Part shown: positions 33,160-41,613 of the stretch, one piece after another | Layout: every line of letters starts with the position of its first letter | How positions within the stretch are numbered: position 1 is the stretch's first letter | Origin: JAGVSZ01 sp019137045 | Lineage (GTDB): Bacteria > Pseudomonadota > Gammaproteobacteria > Burkholderiales > SG8-39 | DNA: 64,000 nt | Direction of reading: 5' to 3' | NCBI GenBank assembly: GCA_046347635.1 | Contig: JAXMFT010000005.1 | Span: 124,001-188,000, forward strand | Program-made: the position numbers and the translations under genes | Notes under the pieces: model-generated | Database searches by the model: none | The model's input: the letters and a program-made list of their open reading frames with translations, nothing else | What the model was told of the DNA's origin: nothing

Positions 33160-33876
33160 TCACGCCGCGTCCCCCCCGAGATACGCCGCCACCACCTTCG
33201 GATCGTGCGCGATCTCCCGCGCCGGCCCGGACAACGTGATCGTTCCGCTCTCCATGACGTAGGCGCGCGCGGCGATCTCGAGCGCGGCGCGCGCGTTCTG
33301 CTCGACCAGCAGGATCGTCATCCCGCCCGCGTTGATCTCCCGCACCACCTCGAAGATGCGCTGCACCACGAGCGGCGCGAGCCCCATGCTCGGCTCGTCG
33401 AGGAGCAGCAGCTTCGGGCGGCTCATCAGCGCGCGCGCGATCGCGAGCATCTGCTGCTCGCCGCCCGAGAGCGTCCCGCCGGTCTGCCCGCGCCGCTCCA
33501 GCAGCCGCGGAAAGAGCGCGTACATCCGCTCGCGGTCGGACGCGACTTCGCGGTCCGCCCGCGCGTACGCGCCCATCGCCAGGTTCTCGTCGACGGTGAG
33601 CTGGGGGAACACGCCCCGCCCCTCGGGCACCATCACCAGCCCCGCGCGCACGCGCTCGAACGCACGCGTGCCGGCGAGGTCGCGGCCGCAATAGCGCACC
33701 GCGCCCGGCGGCGCGGCGACCAGGCCGGAGATCGCGCGCAGCGAGGAGGACTTGCCGGCGCCGTTGGCGCCGATCAGACACACGAGCTCGCCCTCCTCGA
33801 CCGCGAGGTCGATGCCCTTCACCGCGCGGATGCCGCCGTAGCGGACTTCCAGCCCGCGGACCTCGAGCAGGCTCAT
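33160..33876 (-). CDS. livF: ABC transporter ATP-binding protein LivF (system 2)
   Basis: A 238-residue ATPase with Walker A GANGAGKSS, signature LSGGEQQ, Walker B LLLLDEPSMGL and LLVEQN(A) switch region. Last gene of the second Liv operon. Its ATG overlaps the livG stop by 4 bp. Partner of the LivG encoded upstream; energises the LivHM permease. Confidence 0.95.
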   Translation of the reverse strand: MSLLEVRGLEVRYGGIRAVKGIDLAVEEGELVCLIGANGAGKSSSLRAISGLVAAPPGAVRYCGRDLAGTRAFERVRAGLVMVPEGRGVFPQLTVDENLAMGAYARADREVASDRERMYALFPRLLERRGQTGGTLSGGEQQMLAIARALMSRPKLLLLDEPSMGLAPLVVQRIFEVVREINAGGMTILLVEQNARAALEIAARAYVMESGTITLSGPAREIAHDPKVVAAYLGGDAA

Positions 33877-34643
33877 GCCGCCGCCGACACGCCGAGATAG
33901 GCCTCGATCACCTTCGGATCGCGCCGCACCTCGGCCGGCGGGCCCTCGGCGATCCGCCGGCCGTAGTCGAGGACCAGGACCCGGTCGCACACGCCCAGGA
34001 CCAGGCGCACGTCGTGCTCGATCAGCAGGATCGTGACGCCGTCGGCGCGGATCCTCTCGAGCAGCCCGCGCAGGGCGCGCGTCTCCGACTCGTTCATCCC
34101 GGCGGCGGGCTCGTCGAGCGCGAGCAGCCTGGGCTCGGTCGCGAGCGCGCGCGCGATCTCGAGGCGGCGCTGGTCCCCGTACGGCAGGCTGCCGGCGGGG
34201 TCGTTCGCGCGCCCCGCGATGCCGACGTACTCGAGGAGCTCGGCCGCGCGCCGCTCGATTCCCGCCTCCTCGGCGCGCGTCGCGCGGTCGCGCAGCACCG
34301 CGCCGACCACGCCCGCGCGCGTGCGCACGTGGCGGCCGATCATCACGTTCTCGAGCGCGGAGAGGTTGGCGAAGAGGCGGATGTTCTGAAACGTCCGCGC
34401 GATGCCGCGCGCGGTGACCTCGTGCGGCTTGAGGCCGGCGAGCGGACGGGCGTCGAAGGTGAACGTCCCGGCGTCGGGCGCGTAGATGCCGGTGAGCACG
34501 TTGAAGAGCGTCGTCTTCCCGGCGCCGTTGGGGCCGATCAGCCCGTAGATCGCCCCGCGGTCGATCGCGAAGCTCACCTCGGCGAGCGCCTGGATGCCGC
34601 CGAAGCGCTTGCCGATCCCCGCGGCGACGAGCAGCGCGGTCAT
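33873..34643 (-). CDS. livG: ABC transporter ATP-binding protein LivG (system 2)
   Basis: A 256-residue ATPase with Walker A GPNGAGKTT, the LivG segment GIARTFQNIRLFANLSALENVMIG, signature-like LPYGDQRRLEIARAL, Walker B LLALDEPAAGMN and LLIEHDVRLVL. Start ATG at 34643 overlaps the livM stop by 4 bp, and its own stop overlaps the livF start. Unlike LivG of system 1 it keeps the usual YGDQRR-type signature. Confidence 0.95.
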   Translation of the reverse strand: MTALLVAAGIGKRFGGIQALAEVSFAIDRGAIYGLIGPNGAGKTTLFNVLTGIYAPDAGTFTFDARPLAGLKPHEVTARGIARTFQNIRLFANLSALENVMIGRHVRTRAGVVGAVLRDRATRAEEAGIERRAAELLEYVGIAGRANDPAGSLPYGDQRRLEIARALATEPRLLALDEPAAGMNESETRALRGLLERIRADGVTILLIEHDVRLVLGVCDRVLVLDYGRRIAEGPPAEVRRDPKVIEAYLGVSAAA

Positions 34644-35737
34644 CGGGGCGCGGCGCCGTCGCGCGCCGCGAGCTCGCGCTTGCGCACCGCCGACGGCCAC
34701 AGGCCGCCCGGCCGCAGGATCATGATCAGCACCAGCGCGAACCCGAAGATCAGCATGCGGATCACCTCCGGCTCGACCAGCATGCGGCCGAAGAGCTGGC
34801 GCTGCAGCGGCTCCACGGTGAAGCGCAGGATCTCCGGCACGAACGACAGCAGCAGCGCGCCGAGGATCACGCCCCAGATGTTGCCCATGCCGCCCAGCAC
34901 CACCATCGCGAGCACCATGACCGACTCGACCAGCACGAAGCTCTCCGGGCTGATGAAGGTCTGGATGGCCGCGAACATGCCGCCCGCGATGCCGCCGAAG
35001 CACGCGCCCATGGCGAACGCGAGCAGCTTCATGTGCACGGTGCTGATGCCCATCGCCCGCGCCGCCACCTCGTCCTCGCGGATCGCCTCCCAGGCGCGGC
35101 CGATGCGCGAGTTCTGCAGCCTGACGTTGATGAAGATCACCACGACGACCAGCGCGAGCAGCAGGTAGTAGTACTTGATCGGGCCGGTCACCACCAGACC
35201 GCCGAGCCGGTCGGTGACGCCGAAGCTCACGCCGTCGATGCGCACCGGGTCGATGCGCGCGATGCCGCGCGGGCCGTTGGTGATGTTGACCGGCTGGTCG
35301 AGGTTGTTGAGGAAGATGCGCACGATCTCGCCGAACCCGAGCGTCACGATCGCCAGGTAGTCGCCGCGCAGCTTGAGCGTCGGCGCGCCGAGCAGGATGC
35401 CGAAGATCGCCGCCACCGCGGCGCCGATCGGCAGGATCGCCCAGAAGGGCAGGTGCAGGCCGAAGTGCGGGGAGGCGAGCAGCGCGTACGCGTACGCGCC
35501 GACGGCGTAGAAGGCGATGTAGCCGAGGTCGAGCAGCCCGGCGAAGCCGACCACGATGTTCAGGCCGAGCGCGAGGAAGATGTAGAGGATCGCGAAGTTC
35601 GTGATCCGCACCCAGGTGGTGCCGAAGTTCGCGGTCAGCGCGAACGGCAGCACCGCCAGCGCGACGGCCACCAGCGCGATTCCGACGGCGAGCGCGGCGG
35701 GGTGCCGCTTCCAGCGCGCGAGAGCCTCGTCGATCAT
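34640..35737 (-). CDS. livM: ABC transporter permease LivM (system 2)
   Basis: A 365-residue inner-membrane permease. It has an N-terminal helix (ALAVGIALVAVALAVLPF), the LivM hallmark NIVVGFAGLLDLGYIAFYAVGAY, LRGDYLAIVTLGFGEIVRI, and the coupling loop RAWEAIREDEVAARAMGI. The C-terminal PEVIRMLIFGFALVLIMILRPGGLWP is the standard LivM ending. Start ATG overlaps the livH stop by 4 bp. Sequence features are closer to classical E. coli-like Liv systems than those of system 1. Confidence 0.95.
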   Translation of the reverse strand: MIDEALARWKRHPAALAVGIALVAVALAVLPFALTANFGTTWVRITNFAILYIFLALGLNIVVGFAGLLDLGYIAFYAVGAYAYALLASPHFGLHLPFWAILPIGAAVAAIFGILLGAPTLKLRGDYLAIVTLGFGEIVRIFLNNLDQPVNITNGPRGIARIDPVRIDGVSFGVTDRLGGLVVTGPIKYYYLLLALVVVVIFINVRLQNSRIGRAWEAIREDEVAARAMGISTVHMKLLAFAMGACFGGIAGGMFAAIQTFISPESFVLVESVMVLAMVVLGGMGNIWGVILGALLLSFVPEILRFTVEPLQRQLFGRMLVEPEVIRMLIFGFALVLIMILRPGGLWPSAVRKRELAARDGAAPR

Positions 35738-36657
35738 GCGCGCTCGCCCACGCGCTCGCCGAGCAGGCCCTGCGGCCGGAACACGAGCACCAGGATCAGC
35801 ACGATGAACGCGAATACGTCCTGGTAGTTGGAGCCGAACCAGTTCCCGGTCAGGTCGCCGATGTAGCCCGCGCCCAGCGCCTCGACCACGCCGAGCAGGA
35901 TGCCGCCGAGCATCGCGCCCGGCAGGTTGCCGATGCCGCCCAGCACCGCCGCGCAGAACGCCTTCAGCCCGAGCGGCGCGCCCATGGTGTAGTGCGCGAT
36001 GCCGTAGTAGTTCGCGACCATCACGCCGGCCACCGCGGCCATTCCCGCCCCGATCACGAACGTCGCGGCGATGACGCGGTCGGTGTCGATCCCCATGAGG
36101 CCCGCGATCTGCGGATTCTGCGCGGTCGCGCGCATCGCCGCGCCGAACTTCGTGCGGTACACCATGAGCGCGAGCGCCGTCATCATCGCCGTCGAGACGA
36201 CCAGGATGACGATCTGGACGTTGGTGATCGTGGCGCCGCCGACGTCGTACCCGACCGTCGTGATCACCTGCGGGAACGGGAGCGGGCTGCGGCCCCAGAT
36301 CATCATCGCGAAGTGCTGAAGGATGATCGACACCCCGATGGCGGTGATCAGGGGCGCGAGCCGCGGCGCGCCGCGCAGCGGCCGGTAGGCGACGCGCTCC
36401 ATCGCGTAGCCGAGGAACATGCACACCGGGATCGCGCAGCCGGTCGCGATCAGCACGACGACGAGCGGCGGCAGCCCGCCCGGCGCGAGCGCGACGATCA
36501 CGCTGAACGCGATCATCGCGCCGATCATCACCACCTCGCCGTGCGCGAAGTTGATGAGCTGGATGATGCCGTAGACCATCGTGTAGCCGAGGGCGACGAC
36601 CGCGTAGACCGCCCCGAGCGTCAAGCCATTGATGACCTGCTGGATGAAGATGTCCAT
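35734..36657 (-). CDS. livH: ABC transporter permease LivH (system 2)
   Basis: A 307-residue permease opening with MDIFIQQVINGLTLGAVYAVVALGYTMVYGI and INFAHGE, the canonical LivH N-terminus (quoted in parts). It has the coupling loop MRATAQNPQIAGLMGIDTDR and the C-terminal VLVFRPQGLLGERV. The first 11 codons are also present twice upstream as starts of 31-codon leader ORFs created by a 102-bp tandem duplication. The ATG used here is six bases after the second leader's stop, so translation may depend on reinitiation; only a weak GGTGA precedes it. Confidence 0.95.
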   Translation of the reverse strand: MDIFIQQVINGLTLGAVYAVVALGYTMVYGIIQLINFAHGEVVMIGAMIAFSVIVALAPGGLPPLVVVLIATGCAIPVCMFLGYAMERVAYRPLRGAPRLAPLITAIGVSIILQHFAMMIWGRSPLPFPQVITTVGYDVGGATITNVQIVILVVSTAMMTALALMVYRTKFGAAMRATAQNPQIAGLMGIDTDRVIAATFVIGAGMAAVAGVMVANYYGIAHYTMGAPLGLKAFCAAVLGGIGNLPGAMLGGILLGVVEALGAGYIGDLTGNWFGSNYQDVFAFIVLILVLVFRPQGLLGERVGERA

Positions 36658-36663
36658 CGGCGT

Positions 36664-36759
36664 TCACCGGCGCGACGCTTTGGCAGCGCGGGCGCGGGTG
36701 CGCAGCAGCCCGCGCGGTCGATCAGCGCCATTGATGACCTGCTGGATGAAGATGTCCAT
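36664..36759 (-). CDS. Leader ORF 2 upstream of livH2 (duplicated livH start)
   Basis: Second 31-codon copy, ATG start, predicted product identical to leader 1 apart from the initiator codon. Its TGA is six bases before the livH2 ATG. It would be reached by translational reinitiation from leader 1 and would hand ribosomes on to livH2. Confidence 0.35.
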   Translation of the reverse strand: MDIFIQQVINGADRPRGLLRTRARAAKASRR

Positions 36760-36765
36760 CGGCGG

Positions 36766-36861
36766 TCACCGGCGCGACGCTTTGGCAGCGCGGGCGCGGG
36801 TGCGCAGCAGCCCGCGCGGTCGATCAGCGCCATTGATGACCTGCTGGATGAAGATGTCCAC
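36766..36861 (-). CDS. Leader ORF 1 upstream of livH2 (duplicated livH start)
   Basis: A 31-codon frame starting GTG with a good Shine-Dalgarno (GAGAGGAG). Its first 11 residues equal LivH (DIFIQQVING after the start) and the rest is basic (ADRPRGLLRTRARAAKASRR). The TGA stop is six bases before the next ATG. Generated by tandem duplication. It is probably translated because it holds the best ribosome-binding site of the region. Confidence 0.4.
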   Translation of the reverse strand: MDIFIQQVINGADRPRGLLRTRARAAKASRR

Positions 36862-36912
36862 GCCGCTCCTCTCCGCCGGGACCGGGGCGAAGGTAACACG
36901 GGCGACGCGGAC

Positions 36913-36941
36913 AAGAAAAAAGGCCGGCAGCGCCGGCCTTT
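36913..36941 (-). terminator. Rho-independent terminator between livK2 and livH2
   Basis: Perfect 10-bp stem AAAGGCCGGC (36919-36928) and GCCGGCCTTT (36932-36941) with a 3-nt loop. On the minus strand the stem is followed by a T-rich run (TTTTTTCTT). It lies 25 bp after the livK2 stop and about 50 bp before the leader ORFs, so it should lower permease expression relative to the binding protein. Confidence 0.85.
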
Positions 36942-36966
36942 CCCGGATCGCGCCGGTGCGCGGCCG

Positions 36967-38319
36967 CTACTTCGGCGTCCCCGTCGCGGCCTTGCCCGCT
37001 TCGATGGCCGCTTTGGCCGCGTCGCGTCCGGCCTGCGCCGCCGAGTCGACCGCCGCCTTGGCCGCGTCGCCGGCCGCGCTGACCGCGGTCGCCAGCATCT
37101 GCAGGAAGTCGTTGTAGGCGATGGTCTTGCCGCCCTTCATGATCGCGGTCGGCTCGAGCTTGTCGCCCTTCATCGTGAAGATCGTGATCTCGGCGTCCTT
37201 GCGGTCGCCCTTTTCGTCGAAGGCGATCGGGCCGGTCGCGCCGTTGAAGTGGATCTTCTGCAGCTCGGGCAGGTACTTCGCCGGATCGGCGGAGTTCGCC
37301 TTCTTCATCGCCTCGATCAGGAGGTTCGTGGCGTCGTAGGTGAACGGCGCGTACAGGATCGGGTCGACGTTGTACTTCGCCTTGTAGGCGTCGAGGAACT
37401 TCTTGCTCGAGGCCTGCGCCGGAATGCCGGCCTGCGAGCAGATCAGCCCCTCGGCCGCCTTCTCGCCGGCGAGCTTGCGCATCTCGTCGGTGCACGCGCC
37501 GTCGCCGAACGCGAACACCGCCTTGATCCCGAGCTCGCGGCCCTGCTTGAGCAGCGGCCCGCCGGTCGCGTCCATTCCGCCGTAGAAGATGGCGTCCGGA
37601 TTGCGGCCCTTGACCTTCGTGAGCACCGCCTTCCAGTCGGTGGTCTTGTCGGTCCCCTTCTCGCGCGCGAGCACCTTGACGCCGGCGGCCTTCAGGGTCT
37701 TCTCGACCTCGTCGGCGAGCCCCGCGCCGTAGGCGGTGGCGTCGTCGATGACCGCCACCGTCTTGGGCTTCGCGGTTCCGGCGAGGTAGATCGCGACCGC
37801 CGGACCCTGCTGGTCGTCGCGCCCGACGACGCGGAACTGCTGCTTGAAGCCCTGCTCGGTCAGCTTCGGGTTGGTCGCGGAGCCGGAGATGACCGGGATG
37901 CCGGCCTGGTTGTAGATCGGCGAGGCGGGAATCGACGTGCCCGAGTTGAGGTGACCGACCACGCCGGCCACCTTCGCGTCCACGAGCTTCTGCGCGACCG
38001 TGGCGCCGACCTTCGGATCGGCCTGGTCGTCCTCGGCGATCAGCACGAACTTCACTTCCTTGCCGTCGATACTGATCTTCGCGGCGTTCGCCTGCTCGAT
38101 CGCGAGCCGCGCGCCGTTCTCGTTGTCCTTGCCGAGGTGCGCGATGCCGCCGGTGAGCGGCGCGACGTGCCCGATGTTCACCGTCATCGTCGGCGGCGGC
38201 GGCGGGGCCGCGGGGGCCTCCGCCTTCGCGGCGGGTTTCGGGGGCTCTTCCTTGCCGCACGCGACGAGGCCGAACGCGGCCACGGTCGCGAGCGCGATGG
38301 CGCTCAAACGGGGTTGCAT
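36967..38319 (-). CDS. livK: ABC transporter substrate-binding lipoprotein, Leu/Ile/Val-type (system 2)
   Basis: A 450-residue binding protein with a lipoprotein signal (FGLVACGKEEPP), a Pro/Ala-rich tether of about 25 residues, then the LivK core. Core segments are VNIGHVAPLTGGIAHLGKDNENG, VVGHLNSGTSIPASPIYNQAGIPVIS with the ligand-binding SGTS, and FRVVGRDDQQGPA. The last roughly 40 residues are an Ala/Lys-rich amphipathic helix (AKAAVDSAAQAGRDAAKAA), unusual for the family. Lipid anchoring to the membrane is also less common in Gram-negatives. It has its own sigma-70 promoter and is followed by a terminator. Confidence 0.93.
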   Translation of the reverse strand: MQPRLSAIALATVAAFGLVACGKEEPPKPAAKAEAPAAPPPPPTMTVNIGHVAPLTGGIAHLGKDNENGARLAIEQANAAKISIDGKEVKFVLIAEDDQADPKVGATVAQKLVDAKVAGVVGHLNSGTSIPASPIYNQAGIPVISGSATNPKLTEQGFKQQFRVVGRDDQQGPAVAIYLAGTAKPKTVAVIDDATAYGAGLADEVEKTLKAAGVKVLAREKGTDKTTDWKAVLTKVKGRNPDAIFYGGMDATGGPLLKQGRELGIKAVFAFGDGACTDEMRKLAGEKAAEGLICSQAGIPAQASSKKFLDAYKAKYNVDPILYAPFTYDATNLLIEAMKKANSADPAKYLPELQKIHFNGATGPIAFDEKGDRKDAEITIFTMKGDKLEPTAIMKGGKTIAYNDFLQMLATAVSAAGDAAKAAVDSAAQAGRDAAKAAIEAGKAATGTPK

Positions 38320-38364
38320 CAGTCGTCTCCTGTGGAAACGGGGGAGGGAGGGAAAAAGCGCGGA

Positions 38365-38394
38365 ATTATCCTTACAGCGCGCAGGCATTGTCAA
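38365..38394 (-). promoter_or_regulatory. Strong sigma-70 promoter of livK2
   Basis: Minus-strand TTGACA (38394-38389) and GATAAT (38370-38365) with an 18-bp spacer, 45 bp upstream of the livK2 ATG. The -35 is perfect and the -10 matches five of six. The Shine-Dalgarno ACAGGAGA precedes the ATG. This is the best consensus promoter seen in the window. Confidence 0.75.
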
Positions 38395-38504
38395 TTTTAC
38401 GTCGCGACGTTCGTCCGCGTGCAGCGCGGGCGGGCGTGGACGTGCGGCGCCCCCGGTGACCCGCCGCACGCGACAGCGGCAGGCCCGAAACGGGGGCGCG
38501 GGGA

Positions 38505-38825
38505 CTACTTGACCGACAGGATGTACTTCACCATCGCGTTCAGGTCGCCGTCCGGCACGTTGGGATTCGGGGGCATCGGGATCTGGCCCCACACGCCCTG
38601 GCCGCCCTTCTTCACCTTCGCGGCGAGCTTCGCCTCCGCGTCGGCCTGGCCGCGGTATTTCGCGGCGACGTCCTTGTACGACGGACCGACCAGCTTCTTG
38701 TCCACCGCGTGGCACGAGAGGCAGGCGTGCTTCTTCAGCAGGTCCTGCACGTTCTGCGCCGCGACCGGCGCCGCGGCGAGGACGGCGGCGCCGCCGATCG
38801 CAAAAGCAGAAACGAGCTTTTTCAT
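38505..38825 (-). CDS. Class I c-type cytochrome (c551/c8-like)
   Basis: A 106-residue periplasmic monoheme cytochrome. The Sec signal ends VAAQN, the heme site CLSCH is near residue 35 and the distal methionine lies in IPMPPNPNVPDGDLNAMVKYIL. KKLVGPSYKDVAAKYRG is typical of cytochrome c551/c8. It likely shuttles electrons between bc1 and an oxidase or reductase. It sits between livK2 and the SPATA20-like gene, same strand, with no evident functional link. Confidence 0.92.
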   Translation of the reverse strand: MKKLVSAFAIGGAAVLAAAPVAAQNVQDLLKKHACLSCHAVDKKLVGPSYKDVAAKYRGQADAEAKLAAKVKKGGQGVWGQIPMPPNPNVPDGDLNAMVKYILSVK

Positions 38826-38863
38826 GAAGTCTCCGATGGTCCGGTTGAAAAAGAGGCTTGATG

Positions 38864-40918
38864 CTACGTCATTCCCGCCGGCCCGATCAGCTCCCGCAAC
38901 GCCTCGACGCGGGAGACGGGCTCGAGGCAGCTAACGCCCCGGCACACGTAAGCGTTGACCCGTTCCGGGGCGGCGGGCTTGGCGAGCGCCTCGGGGAGGT
39001 CATGCGTCACGCTGTCGATGGCCAGGATCAGCGTCGCCGGCCGGTAGTCGGGCGCGAGCGACTGCAACCATGGTTCCATCAGGGGCATCGCCCCGCGCAG
39101 CACGACCACGGTGGGCGGCGTGAGGTGCTCCTCCAGCGCGCAGAGCATCGACGCGAAACCGCCCGGGTAGTCGCGCAGCGCCGGGTAGAACGCCGCGATG
39201 CAGCGTTCGGCGGCCGCGAGATAGCGCGGCTCGCCCACGAGGTGCCCGAGCCGCGCGAGCGCGAACGCCGCCACGCCGTTGCCGGAGGGGGTCGCGTTGT
39301 CGTGCCCCGGCTTCGGACGGTGGATGAGGTGCTCGTGGTCGTGACTGGTGAAGAAGAATCCCCCTGCCGGATCCTCGAACCGCTCGAGCAGCGCGTCGGC
39401 GAGCGCGCGCGCGAACGCGAGGTCGTCGATCCGGAACGCCGCCTGCAGCATCTCCAGCACCGCGTCGAGCAGGAACGCGTAGTCGTCGAGGTACGCGTTC
39501 AGGTGCGCGCGACCGTCCTTGAACGTCGCGAGCAGCCGGCGCTCGTGCGGTTTCCACAGCGCGCCGCGGACGAAGTCGAGCGCGCGCCGCGCCGAGGCGA
39601 GCCAGTCGTCGCGTCCGAGGACGCGCGCGGCGCGCGCCATGCCGCGGAGCGCGAGCGCGTTCCAGCTCGTCAGCAGCTTCTCGTCGCGCCCCGGGCGGAC
39701 GCGGCGTGCGCGCGCGGCGAGGAGCTTGCCGCGCGCCGCCGCGAGCAGCGCGGCGCACTCGTCCTCGCTGCGCGCGAGCGACGCCGCCACCGCCGCGAGC
39801 GGCTGCGCGACGTGCAGGTGCCAGAGCTTGCCCTCGAAATTCGCCTGCGCGTCCAGCCCGTAGTGCGGCGCGAGCACCGCGTACTCCTCGCGCGTGAGGT
39901 GCCGCGCCGCCTCGTCCGGCGTCCAGACGTAGAACTTGCCTTCCTCGTGCTCGGAGTCCGCGTCGAGCGAGGAGTAGTAGCCGCCTTCCGGCGCCTGCAT
40001 CTCGCGCCGGATCCAGCCCGCCGTCTCCTCGGCCACGCGCGCGAACAGCGGCTTGCGCGTCACCGCCCAGGCGTCGGCGCAGAGGCCGAGCAGCGGGCCG
40101 TTGTCGTAGAGCATCTTCTCGAAGTGCGGGATGGTCCAGGTCGCGTCCACCGCGTAGCGGCAGAACCCGCCGCCGAGCTGGTCGTAGATCCCGCCCTCGG
40201 CCATGCGCTCGAGCGTGAAGGTCGCGACGTGCAGCGCGTGGCGGTCGCCGGTGGCGGCGAAGCGGCGCAGCAGGAGCTCGAGGTCGGTCGGGTGGGGAAA
40301 CTTCGGCGCGCCGCCGAACCCGCCGTGCGCGGCGTCGAAGCTCGACTTGAGCGCGCCGACCGCCTCGGCGATCGGCTCGGCGGACAGCCCCTCGCCGCGG
40401 CCGCCCGCGTGCGCGCCGATGCGCGCGAAGGCGGAGCGCACCGCCTCGTTCTGGCGCGCGATGTCCTCGCCGTGCTCGCGGTAGTACTGCGCGACGCGCT
40501 CGAGGAGCTGCGCGAAGCCCGGCATCCCGTAGCGCGGCGTCCTGGGGAAGTAGGTGCCGACGAAGAACGGCATCTGCTGCGGGGTCAGGAACGCGGTCAG
40601 CGGCCAGCCGCCGGCGCGCTGGTTGAACATCTGGTGCGCGAACTGGTAGATCTGGTCGAGGTCGGGCCGCTCCTCGCGGTCCACCTTCACGTTCACGAAG
40701 AGCTCGTTCATGAGCCGCGCGACCGCGGGATCCTCGAACGACTCGTGCGCCATCACGTGGCACCAGTGGCACGCGGAGTACCCGATCGAGAGCAGGATCG
40801 GCTTGTCCTCCTCGCGCGCGCGGCGCAGCGCCTCCTCGCCCCAGGGGTGCCAGTCGACCGGGTTGGCGGCGTGCTGCTGCAGGTAGGGACTCGTCTCCTG
40901 CGCGAGGCGGTTGGGCAT
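38864..40918 (-). CDS. Thioredoxin-domain protein of the SPATA20/YyaL (DUF255) family
   Basis: A 684-residue cytoplasmic protein. The N-terminal thioredoxin-like domain opens with NRLAQETSPYLQQHAANPVDW and carries CHWCHVM (CxxC) near residue 50. The rest is an alpha/alpha-toroid resembling glycan-processing enzymes (GGIYDQLGGGFCRYAVDATW, HFEKMLYDNGPL, SWNALALRGMARAAR). The family is universally distributed with unknown biochemistry. Length (about 680) and all landmark segments are intact. Start ATG at 40918. Confidence 0.93.
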   Translation of the reverse strand: MPNRLAQETSPYLQQHAANPVDWHPWGEEALRRAREEDKPILLSIGYSACHWCHVMAHESFEDPAVARLMNELFVNVKVDREERPDLDQIYQFAHQMFNQRAGGWPLTAFLTPQQMPFFVGTYFPRTPRYGMPGFAQLLERVAQYYREHGEDIARQNEAVRSAFARIGAHAGGRGEGLSAEPIAEAVGALKSSFDAAHGGFGGAPKFPHPTDLELLLRRFAATGDRHALHVATFTLERMAEGGIYDQLGGGFCRYAVDATWTIPHFEKMLYDNGPLLGLCADAWAVTRKPLFARVAEETAGWIRREMQAPEGGYYSSLDADSEHEEGKFYVWTPDEAARHLTREEYAVLAPHYGLDAQANFEGKLWHLHVAQPLAAVAASLARSEDECAALLAAARGKLLAARARRVRPGRDEKLLTSWNALALRGMARAARVLGRDDWLASARRALDFVRGALWKPHERRLLATFKDGRAHLNAYLDDYAFLLDAVLEMLQAAFRIDDLAFARALADALLERFEDPAGGFFFTSHDHEHLIHRPKPGHDNATPSGNGVAAFALARLGHLVGEPRYLAAAERCIAAFYPALRDYPGGFASMLCALEEHLTPPTVVVLRGAMPLMEPWLQSLAPDYRPATLILAIDSVTHDLPEALAKPAAPERVNAYVCRGVSCLEPVSRVEALRELIGPAGMT

Positions 40919-40926
40919 GCGCTCGA

Positions 40927-41580
40927 TTATGGCAGCCGTCCGCGGATCCCGGGCACCTCGACGACCCTGACGCCGACGCAGGGATTCTCGACCGCGCGCA
41001 CGAGCGCGCCCACCATCTCGTCGATCGTGACGAGGCCGAGCCGACGCGCGTTCTCGCGCGTCGACGGAAGCCGCTCGGCGAGCCAGTACAGCGGAACCAG
41101 GGCGTACGGCCACCGGTGGCCGGGGCCGAGCACGTACCAGGGACGCAGGATGGTGGCGTTCAGCGCGCTCGCGCGGAGGTGGGCCTCGGCCCGCGCCCGC
41201 GCCGCGATGTAGGCGCGCATGACCGGCGCGGGCTGCGCAACGCTGACGTAGACGAGATGCGCCACGCCGGCGCCACGCGCCGCGTCGATCGCGGCGCGCG
41301 CCGAGGCGAGATCCACGCGCTCGAACTCCGCGGCCTTCGACGGGTTGGGATGCGGTGTGCCGACGAGATGGACGAACGTGTCGGCGGGCGCGACCGCCGT
41401 AGCGTAGCTCGCGCCGTCCAGCGCGTCGCCGATCACCGGCGCGACGCCTGCGGGCAGGCGCGCTACAGAGGCGGTGCGGGTCAGCGCGCGCACGCGGTGG
41501 CCGCGCGCGGCGAGCGCCGCCCCGAGCCGCGCGCCCACGTAGCCCGTTCCACCGGTCAGGAATATCTCGTGCGGACGCAT
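40927..41580 (-). CDS. NAD(P)H-binding SDR-like protein (NDUFA9/YbjT type)
   Basis: A 217-residue atypical SDR. It has IFLTGGTGYVGARLGAALAARGH, FVHLVGTPHPNPSKAAEFERVD, VYVSVAQPAP in place of the catalytic Tyr motif, and LRPWYVLGPGHRWP. It resembles the complex I NDUFA9-like and YbjT-like group, which bind NAD(P)H but often lack dehydrogenase activity. The gene is 8 bp upstream of the SPATA20-like gene on the same strand. Role unknown. Confidence 0.85.
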   Translation of the reverse strand: MRPHEIFLTGGTGYVGARLGAALAARGHRVRALTRTASVARLPAGVAPVIGDALDGASYATAVAPADTFVHLVGTPHPNPSKAAEFERVDLASARAAIDAARGAGVAHLVYVSVAQPAPVMRAYIAARARAEAHLRASALNATILRPWYVLGPGHRWPYALVPLYWLAERLPSTRENARRLGLVTIDEMVGALVRAVENPCVGVRVVEVPGIRGRLP

Positions 41581-41613
41581 CCCGAGACTACGGGCGCTCG
41601 CGCTCCGTGGATG

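Larger units (their letters stand above)
36627..36865. repeat. 102-bp tandem duplication of the livH2 start region
   Basis: Direct repeats with period exactly 102 bp: copy 1 at 36627-36728 (includes the livH2 start), copy 2 at 36729-36830, and a partial third copy from 36831 to about 36859. Copies 1 and 2 differ by one base (36663-36664 region, GTT versus GGT). The period is a multiple of three. The outermost copy carries GTG with a GAGGAG Shine-Dalgarno and is probably the ancestral livH start. Confidence 0.9.

Noticed and set aside
36621..36914. Repeat-containing 97-residue minus-strand protein (RSSMALIDRAGCC repeats)
   Set aside because: It is the wrong reading frame of the 102-bp DNA repeat; the livH frame explains the duplication and stops where expected.
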